Shown here: one piece after another, positions 44,886 through 53,626 of the stretch
Layout: each line of letters opens with the position of its first letter
Numbering within the stretch: position 1 is the first letter of the stretch
Assembly: GCF_029868625.1 (NCBI RefSeq)
Contig: NZ_JARWOJ010000195.1
Coordinates: 1-64,000, forward strand
Direction of reading: 5' to 3'
Source of the DNA: Nocardia neocaledoniensis
GTDB lineage: Bacteria > Actinomycetota > Actinomycetes > Mycobacteriales > Mycobacteriaceae
DNA: 64,000 bases
Notes under the pieces: generated by a model
The model's database searches: none
The model's input: only the letters and a program-made list of their open reading frames with translations
What the model was told of the DNA's origin: nothing
Translations under genes and position numbers: made by a program

Positions 44886-45506
44886 CTATGTAGCAATAGA
44901 TGCGAGCCCCCGCCAACACAGCGCCACGACAGCGTCGACAGCGATTGCTCGGGGAATCGATCGCTCTGACTCCAGCCAGTAGCGTGCGGCGTGCTGGCTC
45001 GCTCCGACCATGCTTACCGCCAGCATCCGGGCTGCATCCCGATCGACGTTGGCACCGAAGACTATCTGCGCACAGATCAGATCGACGCAGCAGTCGAAAG
45101 CCATATCTACCCGGTGCTGGACCGACGGCTCCCCGGACACGCTCGATTCAAAAGCCAGGCGCGCACCTCGCTCGTCGGCGTCGACGAAATCGAAGTACGC
45201 ATCCACCGCCGCGTGCACTCGGTTCCTATTGCCGGTCTCCGCGCGTAGCGCGTGTCGGATGTTGTCGACCAGCCAGTCCAGATGTACTTGTAGCGCAGCC
45301 AGATACAGCTCCAGCTTGCTGCTGACATGGGTATAGAGGACCGGCTTGCTGATCCCGAGGTAACGGGATATCTGGTCCATGCTCGTGGCATGGTAGCCCC
45401 CACGGGCGAACACATGGCCCGCGCCTTGGATGATCTCCGACCGACGCATCTCGCGCTGCAGCCGCTGGGCGTGTCTGTCGGCGATGAGAGTTTCGTTGTC
45501 ACTCAC
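44886..45506 (-). CDS. FasR-like TetR regulator
   Basis: 206 residues from GTG 45506, with AAGGAG upstream; the longer frame to 45593 runs through the terminator and is unlikely. The sequence follows mycobacterial FasR closely: RRSEIIQGAGHVFARGGYHATSMDQI (landmarks GGYHATSMDQI), GISKPVLYTHVSSKLELYLA, VDAYFDFV, and AARYWLESE near the end. FasR senses long-chain acyl-CoAs and activates fatty-acid synthase genes, so this paralogue probably senses an acyl-CoA. It sits after the FadA-FadE operon, separated by a terminator-like hairpin. Confidence 0.9.
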   Translation of the reverse strand: MSDNETLIADRHAQRLQREMRRSEIIQGAGHVFARGGYHATSMDQISRYLGISKPVLYTHVSSKLELYLAALQVHLDWLVDNIRHALRAETGNRNRVHAAVDAYFDFVDADERGARLAFESSVSGEPSVQHRVDMAFDCCVDLICAQIVFGANVDRDAARMLAVSMVGASQHAARYWLESERSIPRAIAVDAVVALCWRGLASIAT

Positions 45507-45555
45507 GGCAGCCGACTCCTTCCGGTAGTGCCGACCGGTGATCTTCCGTCGCTGC

Positions 45556-45590
45556 CCCTGTGAACCGAGCGACCGGCTCGGCTCACAGGG
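45556..45590 (-). terminator. Hairpin after the acyl-CoA dehydrogenase
   Basis: A 15-base stem with one mismatch (CCCTGTGAACCGAGC with GCTCGGCTCACAGGG) and a 5-base loop, beginning seven bases after the dehydrogenase stop at 45597. It separates that operon from the FasR-like gene. Confidence 0.75.
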
Positions 45591-45596
45591 CACGAT

Positions 45597-46745
45597 TCAT
45601 CGGACGATCGCCCGACCGATCAGATCCTTCATGATCTCTGTGGTGCCCCCATAGATGGTCTGAACTCGAGTATCCACAAAAGCTTTCGCAACCGGATATT
45701 CGGTCATGTAGCCGTAGCCGCCGTGGAGCTGCAGGCAACGATCGACCACCCGCTTTTGTAGTTCGCTCAGATACCACTTTCCCTTTGCCGCATCGATCGG
45801 GTCGAGTTCGCCGGCGTTGTAAGCCAGGACCGACCTGTCCACATAAGCTTCTGCGATCTCAACCTCGGTCTGCATCTCGGCCAGTTCGAAGCGCACGTGC
45901 TGGAAATCGGCAACTGCCTGGTCGAACGCACGACGCTGCTTGCAGTAATCGATAGTGAGATCGAGAATCGCCCGCGAGGTGGCCATCGACTTGGCCGTTA
46001 CTCCGAGACGCTCACGAGGCAGGTGGCTCATCAGATACTGCAAGCCCTTCCCCTCCTCGCCCAGCAGGTTGGCATGCGGAACCCGAGCATCGGAGAAGAA
46101 CAGCTCCGCAGTGTCTTGCCCGGGCAGACCGATCTTCTCCAGCTTGCGGCCTCGTTCGAAACCGGGCGTCCCGCTTTCGACTACGAACAAGCTGAATCCT
46201 CGTGATCCGGCGTCTGGATCGGTCCGAGCCACCAACACCACCAGGTCGGCCATGATGCCGCTCGAGATGAACGTTTTCTGGCCGTTGACAACCCACTCGT
46301 CGCCGTCGCGTACAGCGCTTGTACGGATCCCACGCAGATCGCTGCCCGCTCCGGGTTCGGTCATCGCAAGTGCACCGATGGTGTCGCCAGAGGCATAACC
46401 GGGCAGCCAGCGATGCTTCTGCTCGTCGTTGGTCAGATCGAGCAAATAGTGCAGGACCAGGTCATCTTGTAGGCTGATGGTGACGCCGAAGGACAGTGCG
46501 TTGATGCGAGCGACCTCTTCGCAGACAACCATGCGAAACCGATAGTCGTGGACACCTGAACCACCGTATTCTTCACCGATCTCGAGGGCATAAAGCCCCG
46601 CAGCGGCAGCCTTCTTGAACACCTCCCGATCGATCCAGCGGTCCTCGTCCCACTGTTCCTTGTATGGCGCGACCTCGCGCTCGAGGAAGGCTCGAACAGT
46701 TTCACGGTAGGCCTCGTGATCGGCTTCGTAGAGAGCGCGTCGCAT
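45597..46745 (-). CDS. Acyl-CoA dehydrogenase (FadE, long-chain/LCAD-like)
   Basis: 382 residues. FAD-binding and substrate motifs: AMTEPGAGSDLRGI, WVVNGQKTFISSG, QLHGGYGYMTEYPV. The position used for the catalytic Glu in medium-chain enzymes is Gly here (IYGGTTEIM), while LPRERLG matches the LCAD/isovaleryl type in which the base is the Glu of that helix. Activity on long or branched acyl-CoAs is therefore likely. It starts three bases after the thiolase stop, forming a two-gene operon under operator site 15. It introduces a 2,3 double bond using FAD and passes electrons to ETF. Confidence 0.94.
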   Translation of the reverse strand: MRRALYEADHEAYRETVRAFLEREVAPYKEQWDEDRWIDREVFKKAAAAGLYALEIGEEYGGSGVHDYRFRMVVCEEVARINALSFGVTISLQDDLVLHYLLDLTNDEQKHRWLPGYASGDTIGALAMTEPGAGSDLRGIRTSAVRDGDEWVVNGQKTFISSGIMADLVVLVARTDPDAGSRGFSLFVVESGTPGFERGRKLEKIGLPGQDTAELFFSDARVPHANLLGEEGKGLQYLMSHLPRERLGVTAKSMATSRAILDLTIDYCKQRRAFDQAVADFQHVRFELAEMQTEVEIAEAYVDRSVLAYNAGELDPIDAAKGKWYLSELQKRVVDRCLQLHGGYGYMTEYPVAKAFVDTRVQTIYGGTTEIMKDLIGRAIVR

Positions 46746-46748
46746 TCG

Positions 46749-47900
46749 TCAGAGCCTTTCGATAATGGTGACGTTGGCCTGTCCTCCGCCTTCGCACATG
46801 GTTTGCAGGCCATAGCGTCCACCGGTCCGCTCCAGTTCGTGCAGCAGCGAGGTCATCAGCCGCGCACCTGTGCAGCCGATGGGATGACCGAGGGCGATGG
46901 CGCCTCCGTTTGGGTTGACCTTCGCCGGGTCGGCACGGAGTTCGTCGAGCCACGCGAGGACAACTGGCGCGAAGGCTTCGTTGATTTCGATCGCGTCCAT
47001 ATCGTCGATCGTCAGCCCGGTTCGCTTCAGTGCATGTTGGGTCGCCGGGATAGGCGCGCTGAGCACCATCACGGGGTCTGCGCCTCGGACGGACATGTGA
47101 TGGATGCGGGCACGCGGAGTGAACCCATACCGCTCCACGGCGGCTTCTGATGCGATTAGCAACGCCGACGAGCCGTCCGAAATCTGGCTGGCCACGCCTG
47201 CGGTCAGGGTTCCGTCTGGTGTGAGGGTCTTCAACTGGGCCAGCTTCTCCAGCGAGGTATCGCGCCGAGGTCCCTGATCCACCGAGATACCGGCGAACTC
47301 GGTGATCTCCCGAGCGAACCGACCTGCGTCGATCGCCTCCAAAGCACGGCGATGGCTCTCCAGGGCGAAAACCTCACTGTCCTCGCGACTGATGTTCCAC
47401 TTCTGAGCCATCATCTCCGCACCGCGGAACTGCGAGATCTCTTCGTTGCCGTAACGCGCGAACCACCCCACTGACCCGGTCCAGGGGTCCGTCGACCCGT
47501 ACGGTTCGCCCGCAGTGAACGCGCACAGAATAGGGAACTGACTCATCTTCTGTACGCCGCCGGCGACGATGATATCGCTCGTTCCACTCATGACCGCCTG
47601 AGCGGCGAAATGGACCGCCTGCTGAGCCGAGCCACACTGCCGGTCGATCGTGACACCGGGCACCGATTCCGGAAGACCCGCCGCAAGCGCCGCGGTACGG
47701 GCAATGTCACCGGCTTGAGACCCGATGTTGTCCAGGCACCCGAGGATGACGTCGTCGATGTCGGCAGGATCGAAGTCGTTGCGACCGACCACGGCCTTGA
47801 TGACATGCGCGGCGAGGTCAGCCGGATGAGACTCCGCGAAACCGCCTCCCCGTTTGCCGACCGGGGTGCGAGCAGCGTCGATGATGTACGCCTCAGGCAT
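46749..47900 (-). CDS. Thiolase (FadA type)
   Basis: 383 residues. The nucleophile is C89 in DRQCGSAQQAV, then EINEAFAPV, GHPIGCTGAR and CEGGGQAN with the second Cys. The extended DRQCGSAQQ and N-terminal AARTPVGKRGG resemble the FadA5-like acyltransferases of steroid side-chain and related degradative pathways. It cleaves a 3-oxoacyl-CoA. It is the first gene of the FadA-FadE operon, 31 bases downstream of operator site 15. Confidence 0.94.
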   Translation of the reverse strand: MPEAYIIDAARTPVGKRGGGFAESHPADLAAHVIKAVVGRNDFDPADIDDVILGCLDNIGSQAGDIARTAALAAGLPESVPGVTIDRQCGSAQQAVHFAAQAVMSGTSDIIVAGGVQKMSQFPILCAFTAGEPYGSTDPWTGSVGWFARYGNEEISQFRGAEMMAQKWNISREDSEVFALESHRRALEAIDAGRFAREITEFAGISVDQGPRRDTSLEKLAQLKTLTPDGTLTAGVASQISDGSSALLIASEAAVERYGFTPRARIHHMSVRGADPVMVLSAPIPATQHALKRTGLTIDDMDAIEINEAFAPVVLAWLDELRADPAKVNPNGGAIALGHPIGCTGARLMTSLLHELERTGGRYGLQTMCEGGGQANVTIIERL

Positions 47901-47930
47901 GTGACTCTCCTACTTGGATCAGGGTGATGC

Positions 47931-47952
47931 TTTTTAATATAGACTCAAAAAT
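47931..47952. promoter_or_regulatory. AT-rich operator, site 15 (FadA-FadE operon)
   Basis: TTTTTAATA-TAGACTC-AAAA. The left half and spacer match the reverse orientation of the consensus, the right half is degenerate. It is about 30 bases upstream of the thiolase start. Confidence 0.55.
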
Positions 47953-47989
47953 GCGTCTAGCGCAATCGGCCATACGAACGGCGTCGCTG

Positions 47990-48628
47990 TCAGGCGGTGG
48001 CGTGCGGGTGCCTCACCGGCACAACCAAGCTGTCGCGGACGAATGACTGCGCGGTGGCGATCAAAGCGTCCAGCGAGTCGCCACCCGGAACCCACCACTC
48101 CGATGTCCAGTTGAGGGCCCCCACCACCAGCAAGCGAGCGATCCCGATATCCAGCCCGGGCCTCAATGAGCCGGATTCGGCGAGCCGCTCCAACAGGCCC
48201 TCCCAGATTGCGTGGTATGCCACGCCCTCTTCGCGAAGCAACTCACGGCTCGCCGACGGGAGCTGCCCAGCGTTCCGAGTCACCGCAGAGGCGAAGTCCG
48301 ACAGACCCAACTCGATCCGCAGATGCGCTTCCACTGCGATGACGATCAAATCGGACACAGATGTATCCGGGGCTTGCGCAGCAATCGCCCGTTGGACATA
48401 CGTGCGCACTCGACGCTGCCCCTCACGCATAACCTCGATAATCAGGTCATCTCGTGAACGAAAGTAGTAGTAGATCGCAGGCGTCCGCAGCCGCGCCCGG
48501 CGCGCGATGTCGGACAGCCGAGTTCCCGCGACACCTCGTCTACTCAGGATATAGGCAGCTGCGACGAGGATGCGTTCGCGAGTGGCATTCGACGGCGAGA
48601 CGTCATATGACGTGGTCTCGGCCCTCAT
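47990..48628 (-). CDS. TetR-family regulator, co-transcribed with an SDR
   Basis: 212 residues from the ATG that overlaps the SDR stop (ATGA at 48628-48625). Helix-turn-helix RLSDIARRARLRTPAIYYYF. The body (IAVEAHLRIELGLSDFASAVTRNAGQLP, with landmarks EAHLRIELGLSDFA and RNAGQ) aligns with the TetR at 49613 (DAHLRHELELSDYA, RNSGQ), so they are paralogues. Because it lies in an operon preceded by an AT-rich operator (site 16), it would be autoregulated if it binds that operator. This makes it the first candidate for the regulator of the whole set. Confidence 0.9.
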   Translation of the reverse strand: MRAETTSYDVSPSNATRERILVAAAYILSRRGVAGTRLSDIARRARLRTPAIYYYFRSRDDLIIEVMREGQRRVRTYVQRAIAAQAPDTSVSDLIVIAVEAHLRIELGLSDFASAVTRNAGQLPSASRELLREEGVAYHAIWEGLLERLAESGSLRPGLDIGIARLLVVGALNWTSEWWVPGGDSLDALIATAQSFVRDSLVVPVRHPHATA

Positions 48629-49422
48629 GGCATCGTGTAGCCCCCACTCACGGAGAACATCTGCCCGGTCACTTGTCGCGCCGCTGCATCCGACGACATC
48701 CACAGCACTGCGTTTGCGACGTCGGCAGCATCGGTGAGCCGACGCAGTGGAATGTCTTTGAGGAGGAAGTCGATCTGCTTCTCGTTGAAGACGGAGTCGT
48801 TGCCCACGGCCCAGAGGCTGTCACGTCCCACGGCTTCGGGTCCGGCCGGAACCACCAGACCCGGACACACGATGTTCGACCTGATTCCGTTGCGCCCCTG
48901 CTCTTTCGCGGTCGAGCGGGCGAGCGCGATCATTCCCGCTTTGGTAGCGCCGTATACGGCCTGCCGTATCTGACCGAATGCCGCGTCGCTGGCAATGAAC
49001 ACGATCGAACCACGACGTGCCTCGATCATCGGAGCCAGCGCCGCCTGTGTTGTGCCGATCGCAGTAAAGAGGTTGACCTCGACAGTTCGCTGCCAGAGGG
49101 CCCGGTCGGTGTCGTCGGTCAGAAATCCTGGCCTGCTCCAGCCCGCATTGTTGATCAGGATATCCAACCCGCCCCAGGCATCGACTGCGCACTGAACGGC
49201 CTGTTCAGCAGCGCCTTCTGCAGTGAGGTCGACCGCAACTACTTCGACAGCGGCAGCACCCAGCTCGATTGCCTCGAACCGGACCTTCTCGGCTTGCTCG
49301 CCATCGATGTCGCAGATGACGATGCGGGAACCTTCGGCGGCGAAGCCATGAACGATCCCTCGCCCGATGTTGGACGCACCGCCGGTGACCAACACGCGAG
49401 CGTCAGCTAACCCCAGATCCAT
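48625..49422 (-). CDS. Short-chain dehydrogenase/reductase
   Basis: 265 residues from ATG 49422 with AGGAAGG upstream. Cofactor motif TGGASNIGRG, CDIDG after beta-2 (NAD preference), NNAG, the Ser in FIASDAAFG and YGATK with the catalytic Tyr and Lys. C-terminal GQMFSVSGGYTMP is typical of enzymes acting on CoA esters or cyclic alcohols. It is the first gene of an SDR-TetR operon under operator site 16. Substrate unknown. Confidence 0.93.
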   Translation of the reverse strand: MDLGLADARVLVTGGASNIGRGIVHGFAAEGSRIVICDIDGEQAEKVRFEAIELGAAAVEVVAVDLTAEGAAEQAVQCAVDAWGGLDILINNAGWSRPGFLTDDTDRALWQRTVEVNLFTAIGTTQAALAPMIEARRGSIVFIASDAAFGQIRQAVYGATKAGMIALARSTAKEQGRNGIRSNIVCPGLVVPAGPEAVGRDSLWAVGNDSVFNEKQIDFLLKDIPLRRLTDAADVANAVLWMSSDAAARQVTGQMFSVSGGYTMP

Positions 49423-49458
49423 CCCGACACCTTCCTGACGATGCGCGCAGACGCTGCG

Positions 49459-49482
49459 CATTTTAATTTATATTTGATTCAA
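49459..49482. promoter_or_regulatory. AT-rich operator, site 16 (SDR-TetR operon)
   Basis: TTTTAATT-TATATTT-GATTCAAAT, nearly fully symmetrical, 38 bases upstream of the SDR start. One of the best copies. Confidence 0.85.
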
Positions 49483-49612
49483 ATCATAACAGCAATCCCG
49501 GCGTTCATGGCCAGTTCAGACAGTGGCGCTAGACTACGCGACCGCAGCAGGAGCCGACCGAACCGCGCAATGGGGGCGACACACGGGCCCGCCACCTGTC
49601 GCCCCGCGCTGC

Positions 49613-50326
49613 CTAGTCAGTTCGACTGCGGCTGGTCGACTTGCTCGAGCCGCGCGTGCGGCGGGCAGCCGCCGGCGCCTCATCAGAGCCCACGGTCGAG
49701 ATTCCGTGGCGAATCACCGACTGGGCCGTCCGGATGACAGTCTCCAGCGAGCCGCGGCGTGGCGTCCACCACTCTGCGGCCCAGTTCAGCGAACCCATGA
49801 TCAGCATCTGCGTGACATGCAGATCGAGCTCATTCCTGATTTGCCCCTCGGCTGAGGCGTCCTTGATCAGCTTTCGCCAGATCGCGCCGTAGTTTGCTTC
49901 TTCGGCAAGTTGACGCGCCCTCAGATGTTCAGGGACCTGACCGCTGTTACGGATCGCAGCGGTGGCATAGTCAGACAACTCCAACTCGTGACGCAGGTGC
50001 GCATCTACAGCGATCATGATCCGGTCGATAGGAGTGACATCGCTGGCCACCTGGTCGAGCGTAGCCTCGAGATGCTTGGCCATGTCGGCGACACCGCTCC
50101 ACATCACTTCCTCGATCAACTCCTCACGGGAGGGAAAGTAGTAGTAGATTGCAGGAGCTTGGATCTCGGCGTATTCGGCGACATCGGTCAGCCTTGTTCC
50201 CGAATAGCCTTTCATGCTGAGCACATGGGCGGCAGCATCAAGGATCCGCCGTCGCGTTCTGGCGGATTTTGAATCCACCGACGGCTCTTGTTCCGGCGGC
50301 GTACCGCCCCGAGTTTTTCTAGCCAC
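49613..50326 (-). CDS. TetR-family regulator (paralogue of the one at 47990)
   Basis: 237 residues from GTG 50326; a GTG at 50278 is an alternative, and neither has a clear ribosome site. Helix-turn-helix RLTDVAEYAEIQAPAIYYYF, then DAHLRHELELSDYATAAIRN, and a basic C-terminal tail rich in R, S and T (RRTRGSSKSTSRSR). It pairs by sequence with the TetR at 47990. The basic tail is unusual and may strengthen DNA contact. Only a weak resemblance to the AT-rich operator is seen near its start. It is the second candidate for the regulon's controller. Confidence 0.88.
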   Translation of the reverse strand: MARKTRGGTPPEQEPSVDSKSARTRRRILDAAAHVLSMKGYSGTRLTDVAEYAEIQAPAIYYYFPSREELIEEVMWSGVADMAKHLEATLDQVASDVTPIDRIMIAVDAHLRHELELSDYATAAIRNSGQVPEHLRARQLAEEANYGAIWRKLIKDASAEGQIRNELDLHVTQMLIMGSLNWAAEWWTPRRGSLETVIRTAQSVIRHGISTVGSDEAPAAARRTRGSSKSTSRSRTD

Positions 50327-50434
50327 GGTTCAACTATATGTCAGCGCGGCCTGTACCGGTCGCGGCGGCACCGGAATCGACCTTGGAAGAGCGCGACAAG
50401 GGTGCCTCCGCACCCTTGGCTGCCGACGGCTGGC

Positions 50435-51472
50435 TCACTGAGCCACCGTGTAGCTTCGTACCAGTCCGGCATCTTGATGTGTCACTCGCCCAAGGAACGC
50501 GAGCACATCCAGGTGCGCGTCGATTTCCGTAATCGCAGACAGCTGATGATCGAGGGGCAGGTCGTCAAACCGCACCGCACGTCGAGTCCAGGGCAACATC
50601 CGAGCAACGGCATACGCCGTATCGGCGCCACCTGCGACTTCGTCGGCCACGCGGGTGAGGCGTTGCCGGTGATGGTCGAACAGATCATCGATGCGCACGT
50701 GAGCGCTAGCGGTCACCGGACCATGCGAGGGCAGCAAGACAGCATCGGGAAGTTCCCGCACCAGCCGCAACGATGCCAGAAAACTACGCAGCGGTTGAGA
50801 TTCGGGAACAAGCTCGAACCCTATCGACGGCGTGATGGCAGGCAGGACGTGATCGCCCGAAAACAGCAAGCCGAGGCCGCGATGATAGAAGGCTACGTGA
50901 CCACGGGTGTGCCCTGGCGTCGCCATGACCTCCAGTGCATGGCCAGCGGAGAGCTCGACCCGGTCTCCGTGCTTCAACCACCCGTCCGGCACACCGAAAG
51001 GTACACCGATCTCATGGCTCGGCGGCGTTCGAGTCACGAGTCGTTTTGCGAGATCTGCAGCACCACAACGGAGCAACAGCGGCGCGTGGTTCGGGAAGCG
51101 CGAGCTGTCTTCCCCGAAATCCTCGATACTGTGACGTTCATGTTCGCCGATGAGAACGCGACTGCCCAGCGTGAACCTCCATGCGTAGGCCTGGGTGTAG
51201 TGATCCCAATGGTGGTGAGTGGCAAGACACAATGTCACGTCATTCAGTTGATGCCCCAAGCTACGCAGAGCCGAAGAAATGGCCATCTCCGTCTGCCTAC
51301 TCGCCCATCCAGGATCGATCAGAATCAGCCCAGGGCCGGCCTCGATCAGATAGGCATTCACTGCCGTCAATCCGTCGAGTGGCAGCGGAAGCGGTATGCG
51401 ATACACGCCCGGCGCCACAGGGTGCGCACCCGCCTCGGTCCAGTGAGCAGGCTGTTCGACGACTGGCGGCAT
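50435..51472 (-). CDS. Metallo-beta-lactamase-fold hydrolase
   Basis: 345 residues from ATG 51472. The ATG at 51502 overlaps operator site 17 and has no ribosome site, so the shorter form is preferred. The metal-binding motif is HHHWDH at residues 86-91, with further ligands in TPGHTRGH and the FSGDH aspartate. The C-terminal helical extension matches the MBL-fold group that includes glyoxalase II-like and acyl-CoA thioesterase-like enzymes. It may hydrolyse a thioester or lactone of the pathway. Confidence 0.88.
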   Translation of the reverse strand: MPPVVEQPAHWTEAGAHPVAPGVYRIPLPLPLDGLTAVNAYLIEAGPGLILIDPGWASRQTEMAISSALRSLGHQLNDVTLCLATHHHWDHYTQAYAWRFTLGSRVLIGEHERHSIEDFGEDSSRFPNHAPLLLRCGAADLAKRLVTRTPPSHEIGVPFGVPDGWLKHGDRVELSAGHALEVMATPGHTRGHVAFYHRGLGLLFSGDHVLPAITPSIGFELVPESQPLRSFLASLRLVRELPDAVLLPSHGPVTASAHVRIDDLFDHHRQRLTRVADEVAGGADTAYAVARMLPWTRRAVRFDDLPLDHQLSAITEIDAHLDVLAFLGRVTHQDAGLVRSYTVAQ

Positions 51473-51500
51473 AGTTGCTCGTCTCTGTCGGTAAGCTGCC

Positions 51501-51523
51501 ATTAAATGAATTCTAATTCAGAT
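51501..51523. promoter_or_regulatory. AT-rich operator, site 17 (MBL-fold gene)
   Basis: AAAT-GAATTCT-AATT with imperfect halves, ending about 30 bases upstream of the preferred MBL start. A weaker copy. Confidence 0.5.
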
Positions 51524-51628
51524 TTGCCGAAACGCGATGCGTGCTATCGCACACATCGCGGACTGTCGCTCGGGTCGTCTTACGCCGCTCCGACGATCCG
51601 CCAAACAGAGCATTCTTCTGAGAGCCGG

Positions 51629-51664
51629 CTGTCGGGCTTGTCGATGCCCCGACAAGCCCGACAG
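51629..51664 (-). terminator. Strong hairpin between FadD and the MBL-fold gene
   Basis: Perfect 15-base stem (left arm CTGTCGGGCTTGTCG) with a 6-base loop. It lies 255 bases after the FadD stop at 51919 and upstream of the MBL-fold gene, in an otherwise gene-free stretch of about 400 bases. Confidence 0.65.
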
Positions 51665-51918
51665 TCATTCGCCCGTTCAGCCGCTTCATGGGTCGCGAAG
51701 CGGACGCGGTCGGGCACCGCCACCGCTGGCTCAACACCTGCTGTGCAGCCCAGGCCAGCGGAGTCTCGAGGTGTTCATTGAGTCACTGTGCGTCCTGCCG
51801 GCCCGCGGATCTGCTGCATCATCGGAGATGCCTCATCAGACATAGGATTTGGGCGTACCCGCTCAATCATCGCGCGCTCCGAACATATCCGGTCAGAGAG
51901 TGGCAGGAAGGAGGACAC

Positions 51919-53457
51919 TCACGCTTTGGTGGAGGTGTAGAGCTTTTCGAGCTCTCGCTTGACAAGTTTTCCCGTTGCCGTCCGCGGCAGGGAGTCGACA
52001 AAGTCGACCGTCTTCGGCGCCTTGTAATGGGCCACTCGATCGCGTGCGTAGGAGATGATCTGTGCTGCCGTCTCCTCGCTCGGGTCGAACCCTGGCTTCA
52101 GCTGGACTACGGCTTTCACCTGCTGGCCCATCTCGGCATCGGGCACGCCGATGACAGCCACATCGAAGATGGCTGGGTGCAACGTCAGAACGTTCTCGAC
52201 CTCTTGAGGGTAGATATTGACGCCACCGGAGATGATCATGAAGGACTTGCGGTCGGTCAGGAAGAGATAGCCTTCGTTGTCGACAAAGCCGAGGTCGCCG
52301 ACGGCAGTCCAGTTGGGGTGCTCGGGGTGCTGCGCCGCAGCGGTTTTGACTGGGTCCTTGTGGTACTCGAACGGCAGCACCTCACGTTCGAAGTACACGG
52401 TCCCGATCTGCCCGTCCGCAAGCTCGTTTCCATCGTCGTCGCAGATGTGTACTGGGCCGAGGATACTGCGACCGACGGATCCGGTCTTCTTCTCCCATTC
52501 CGGCGTGGTGATGACTGCCAGACCATTGCCCTCGGTCGCACCGTAGTATTCGGCGATGATCGGCCCCCACCAGTCGATCATTGATCGCTTGACGTCGGGC
52601 GGACACGGCGCCGCCGCGTGAACCGCCAGACGCAGTGAGGAAGTTTCGTACTTCCGAATCGTATCTTCCGGCAGCTGCAGGAGGCGAACGAACATGGTGG
52701 GTACCACCTGAGTGACCGTCACCTGGTACCGCTCGATAGCCTGGAGAAACTCCTCGGCGCTGAATTTCTCCATCATAACGACAGTACCGCCGTAAGAATG
52801 AACGACACCGCACCAACGAAGCGGCGCAGCGTGATACACCGGAGCAGGCGACAGGTAGACATCCGACGCGCTGATTCCGAACAGTTTCCCGAGCGCCATG
52901 GTCAACACGTCGCCCGGCTGATCGACAGCAAAGGCCGGCAACGGAGGTTTGATACCCTTCGGACGTCCGGTCGTACCCGAGGAGTACAGCATGTCCGCAC
53001 CTCGCGGCTGCTCAGGAAGTCGATCGCCCGCTCCCGCGCGCGCCTCTTCATAGGATCCGAATCCTTCAATTTCGCCACCGAACGCAAGCCAGTGTTCTAC
53101 CGTTGTGACTTCCCGGCGCACCTGACCCGCAAGGTCCGCGGTGCCCGACGACGCCACGACAACCTTGGCATCACTGTCTTCGATGATGTAGGAGATCTCC
53201 GGAACGGCTAGATGCCTGTTTATCGCCGTGACATAGAGCCCGGAACGCAGAGCGGCCCAATAGATCTCGAAGCACTCGGGCGCATTGTCGGCCAGGATGG
53301 CCACCACGTCACCCTTCCGTAGCCCGAGATCGTGCAGCGCTCGAGCGAACCGGGCAGAATTTTCATCCAACTCACGATACGTGAGGGCCCGGCCGGAGCC
53401 TGCCATCACCACCGCTGGCTTGTCAGGTGTCGATTGGGCATGTACGCCAGGAAACAT
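51919..53457 (-). CDS. Acyl-CoA synthetase (FadD type), paralogue of the FadD at 10233
   Basis: 512 residues with AGAGG upstream. AMP-binding motif MLYSSGTTGRPKG near residue 163, EYYGATEGNG, LGFVDNEGYLFLTDRK and C-terminal TATGKLVKRELEK. It matches the FadD at 10233 along its whole length. The operator copies in front of both transcription units are also nearly identical, so promoter and gene were probably duplicated together. Unlike its paralogue it has no SCP2 or aldehyde dehydrogenase beside it. Confidence 0.95.
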   Translation of the reverse strand: MFPGVHAQSTPDKPAVVMAGSGRALTYRELDENSARFARALHDLGLRKGDVVAILADNAPECFEIYWAALRSGLYVTAINRHLAVPEISYIIEDSDAKVVVASSGTADLAGQVRREVTTVEHWLAFGGEIEGFGSYEEARAGAGDRLPEQPRGADMLYSSGTTGRPKGIKPPLPAFAVDQPGDVLTMALGKLFGISASDVYLSPAPVYHAAPLRWCGVVHSYGGTVVMMEKFSAEEFLQAIERYQVTVTQVVPTMFVRLLQLPEDTIRKYETSSLRLAVHAAAPCPPDVKRSMIDWWGPIIAEYYGATEGNGLAVITTPEWEKKTGSVGRSILGPVHICDDDGNELADGQIGTVYFEREVLPFEYHKDPVKTAAAQHPEHPNWTAVGDLGFVDNEGYLFLTDRKSFMIISGGVNIYPQEVENVLTLHPAIFDVAVIGVPDAEMGQQVKAVVQLKPGFDPSEETAAQIISYARDRVAHYKAPKTVDFVDSLPRTATGKLVKRELEKLYTSTKA

Positions 53458-53532
53458 TGTTCGATACCTCTTCGGTCGGTTTCACGCGATCCGTCAGCTG
53501 GCCAGCAAGGCCGGAACCGCCGTCGCGCGTCT

Positions 53533-53556
53533 CATAATATAACTTTGATTAAAATC
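53533..53556. promoter_or_regulatory. AT-rich operator, site 18 (FadD at 51919)
   Basis: AATA-TAACTTT-GATT followed by AAAATC, 76-99 bases upstream of the FadD start. Almost the same sequence as site 4. Confidence 0.75.
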
Positions 53557-53626
53557 TTGCTGGAGAATCACGCGGTTCTTCGCCGCCATCCGGCACTCCA
53601 GAGCACTGCGCCGCGCGGCGCTGAGT

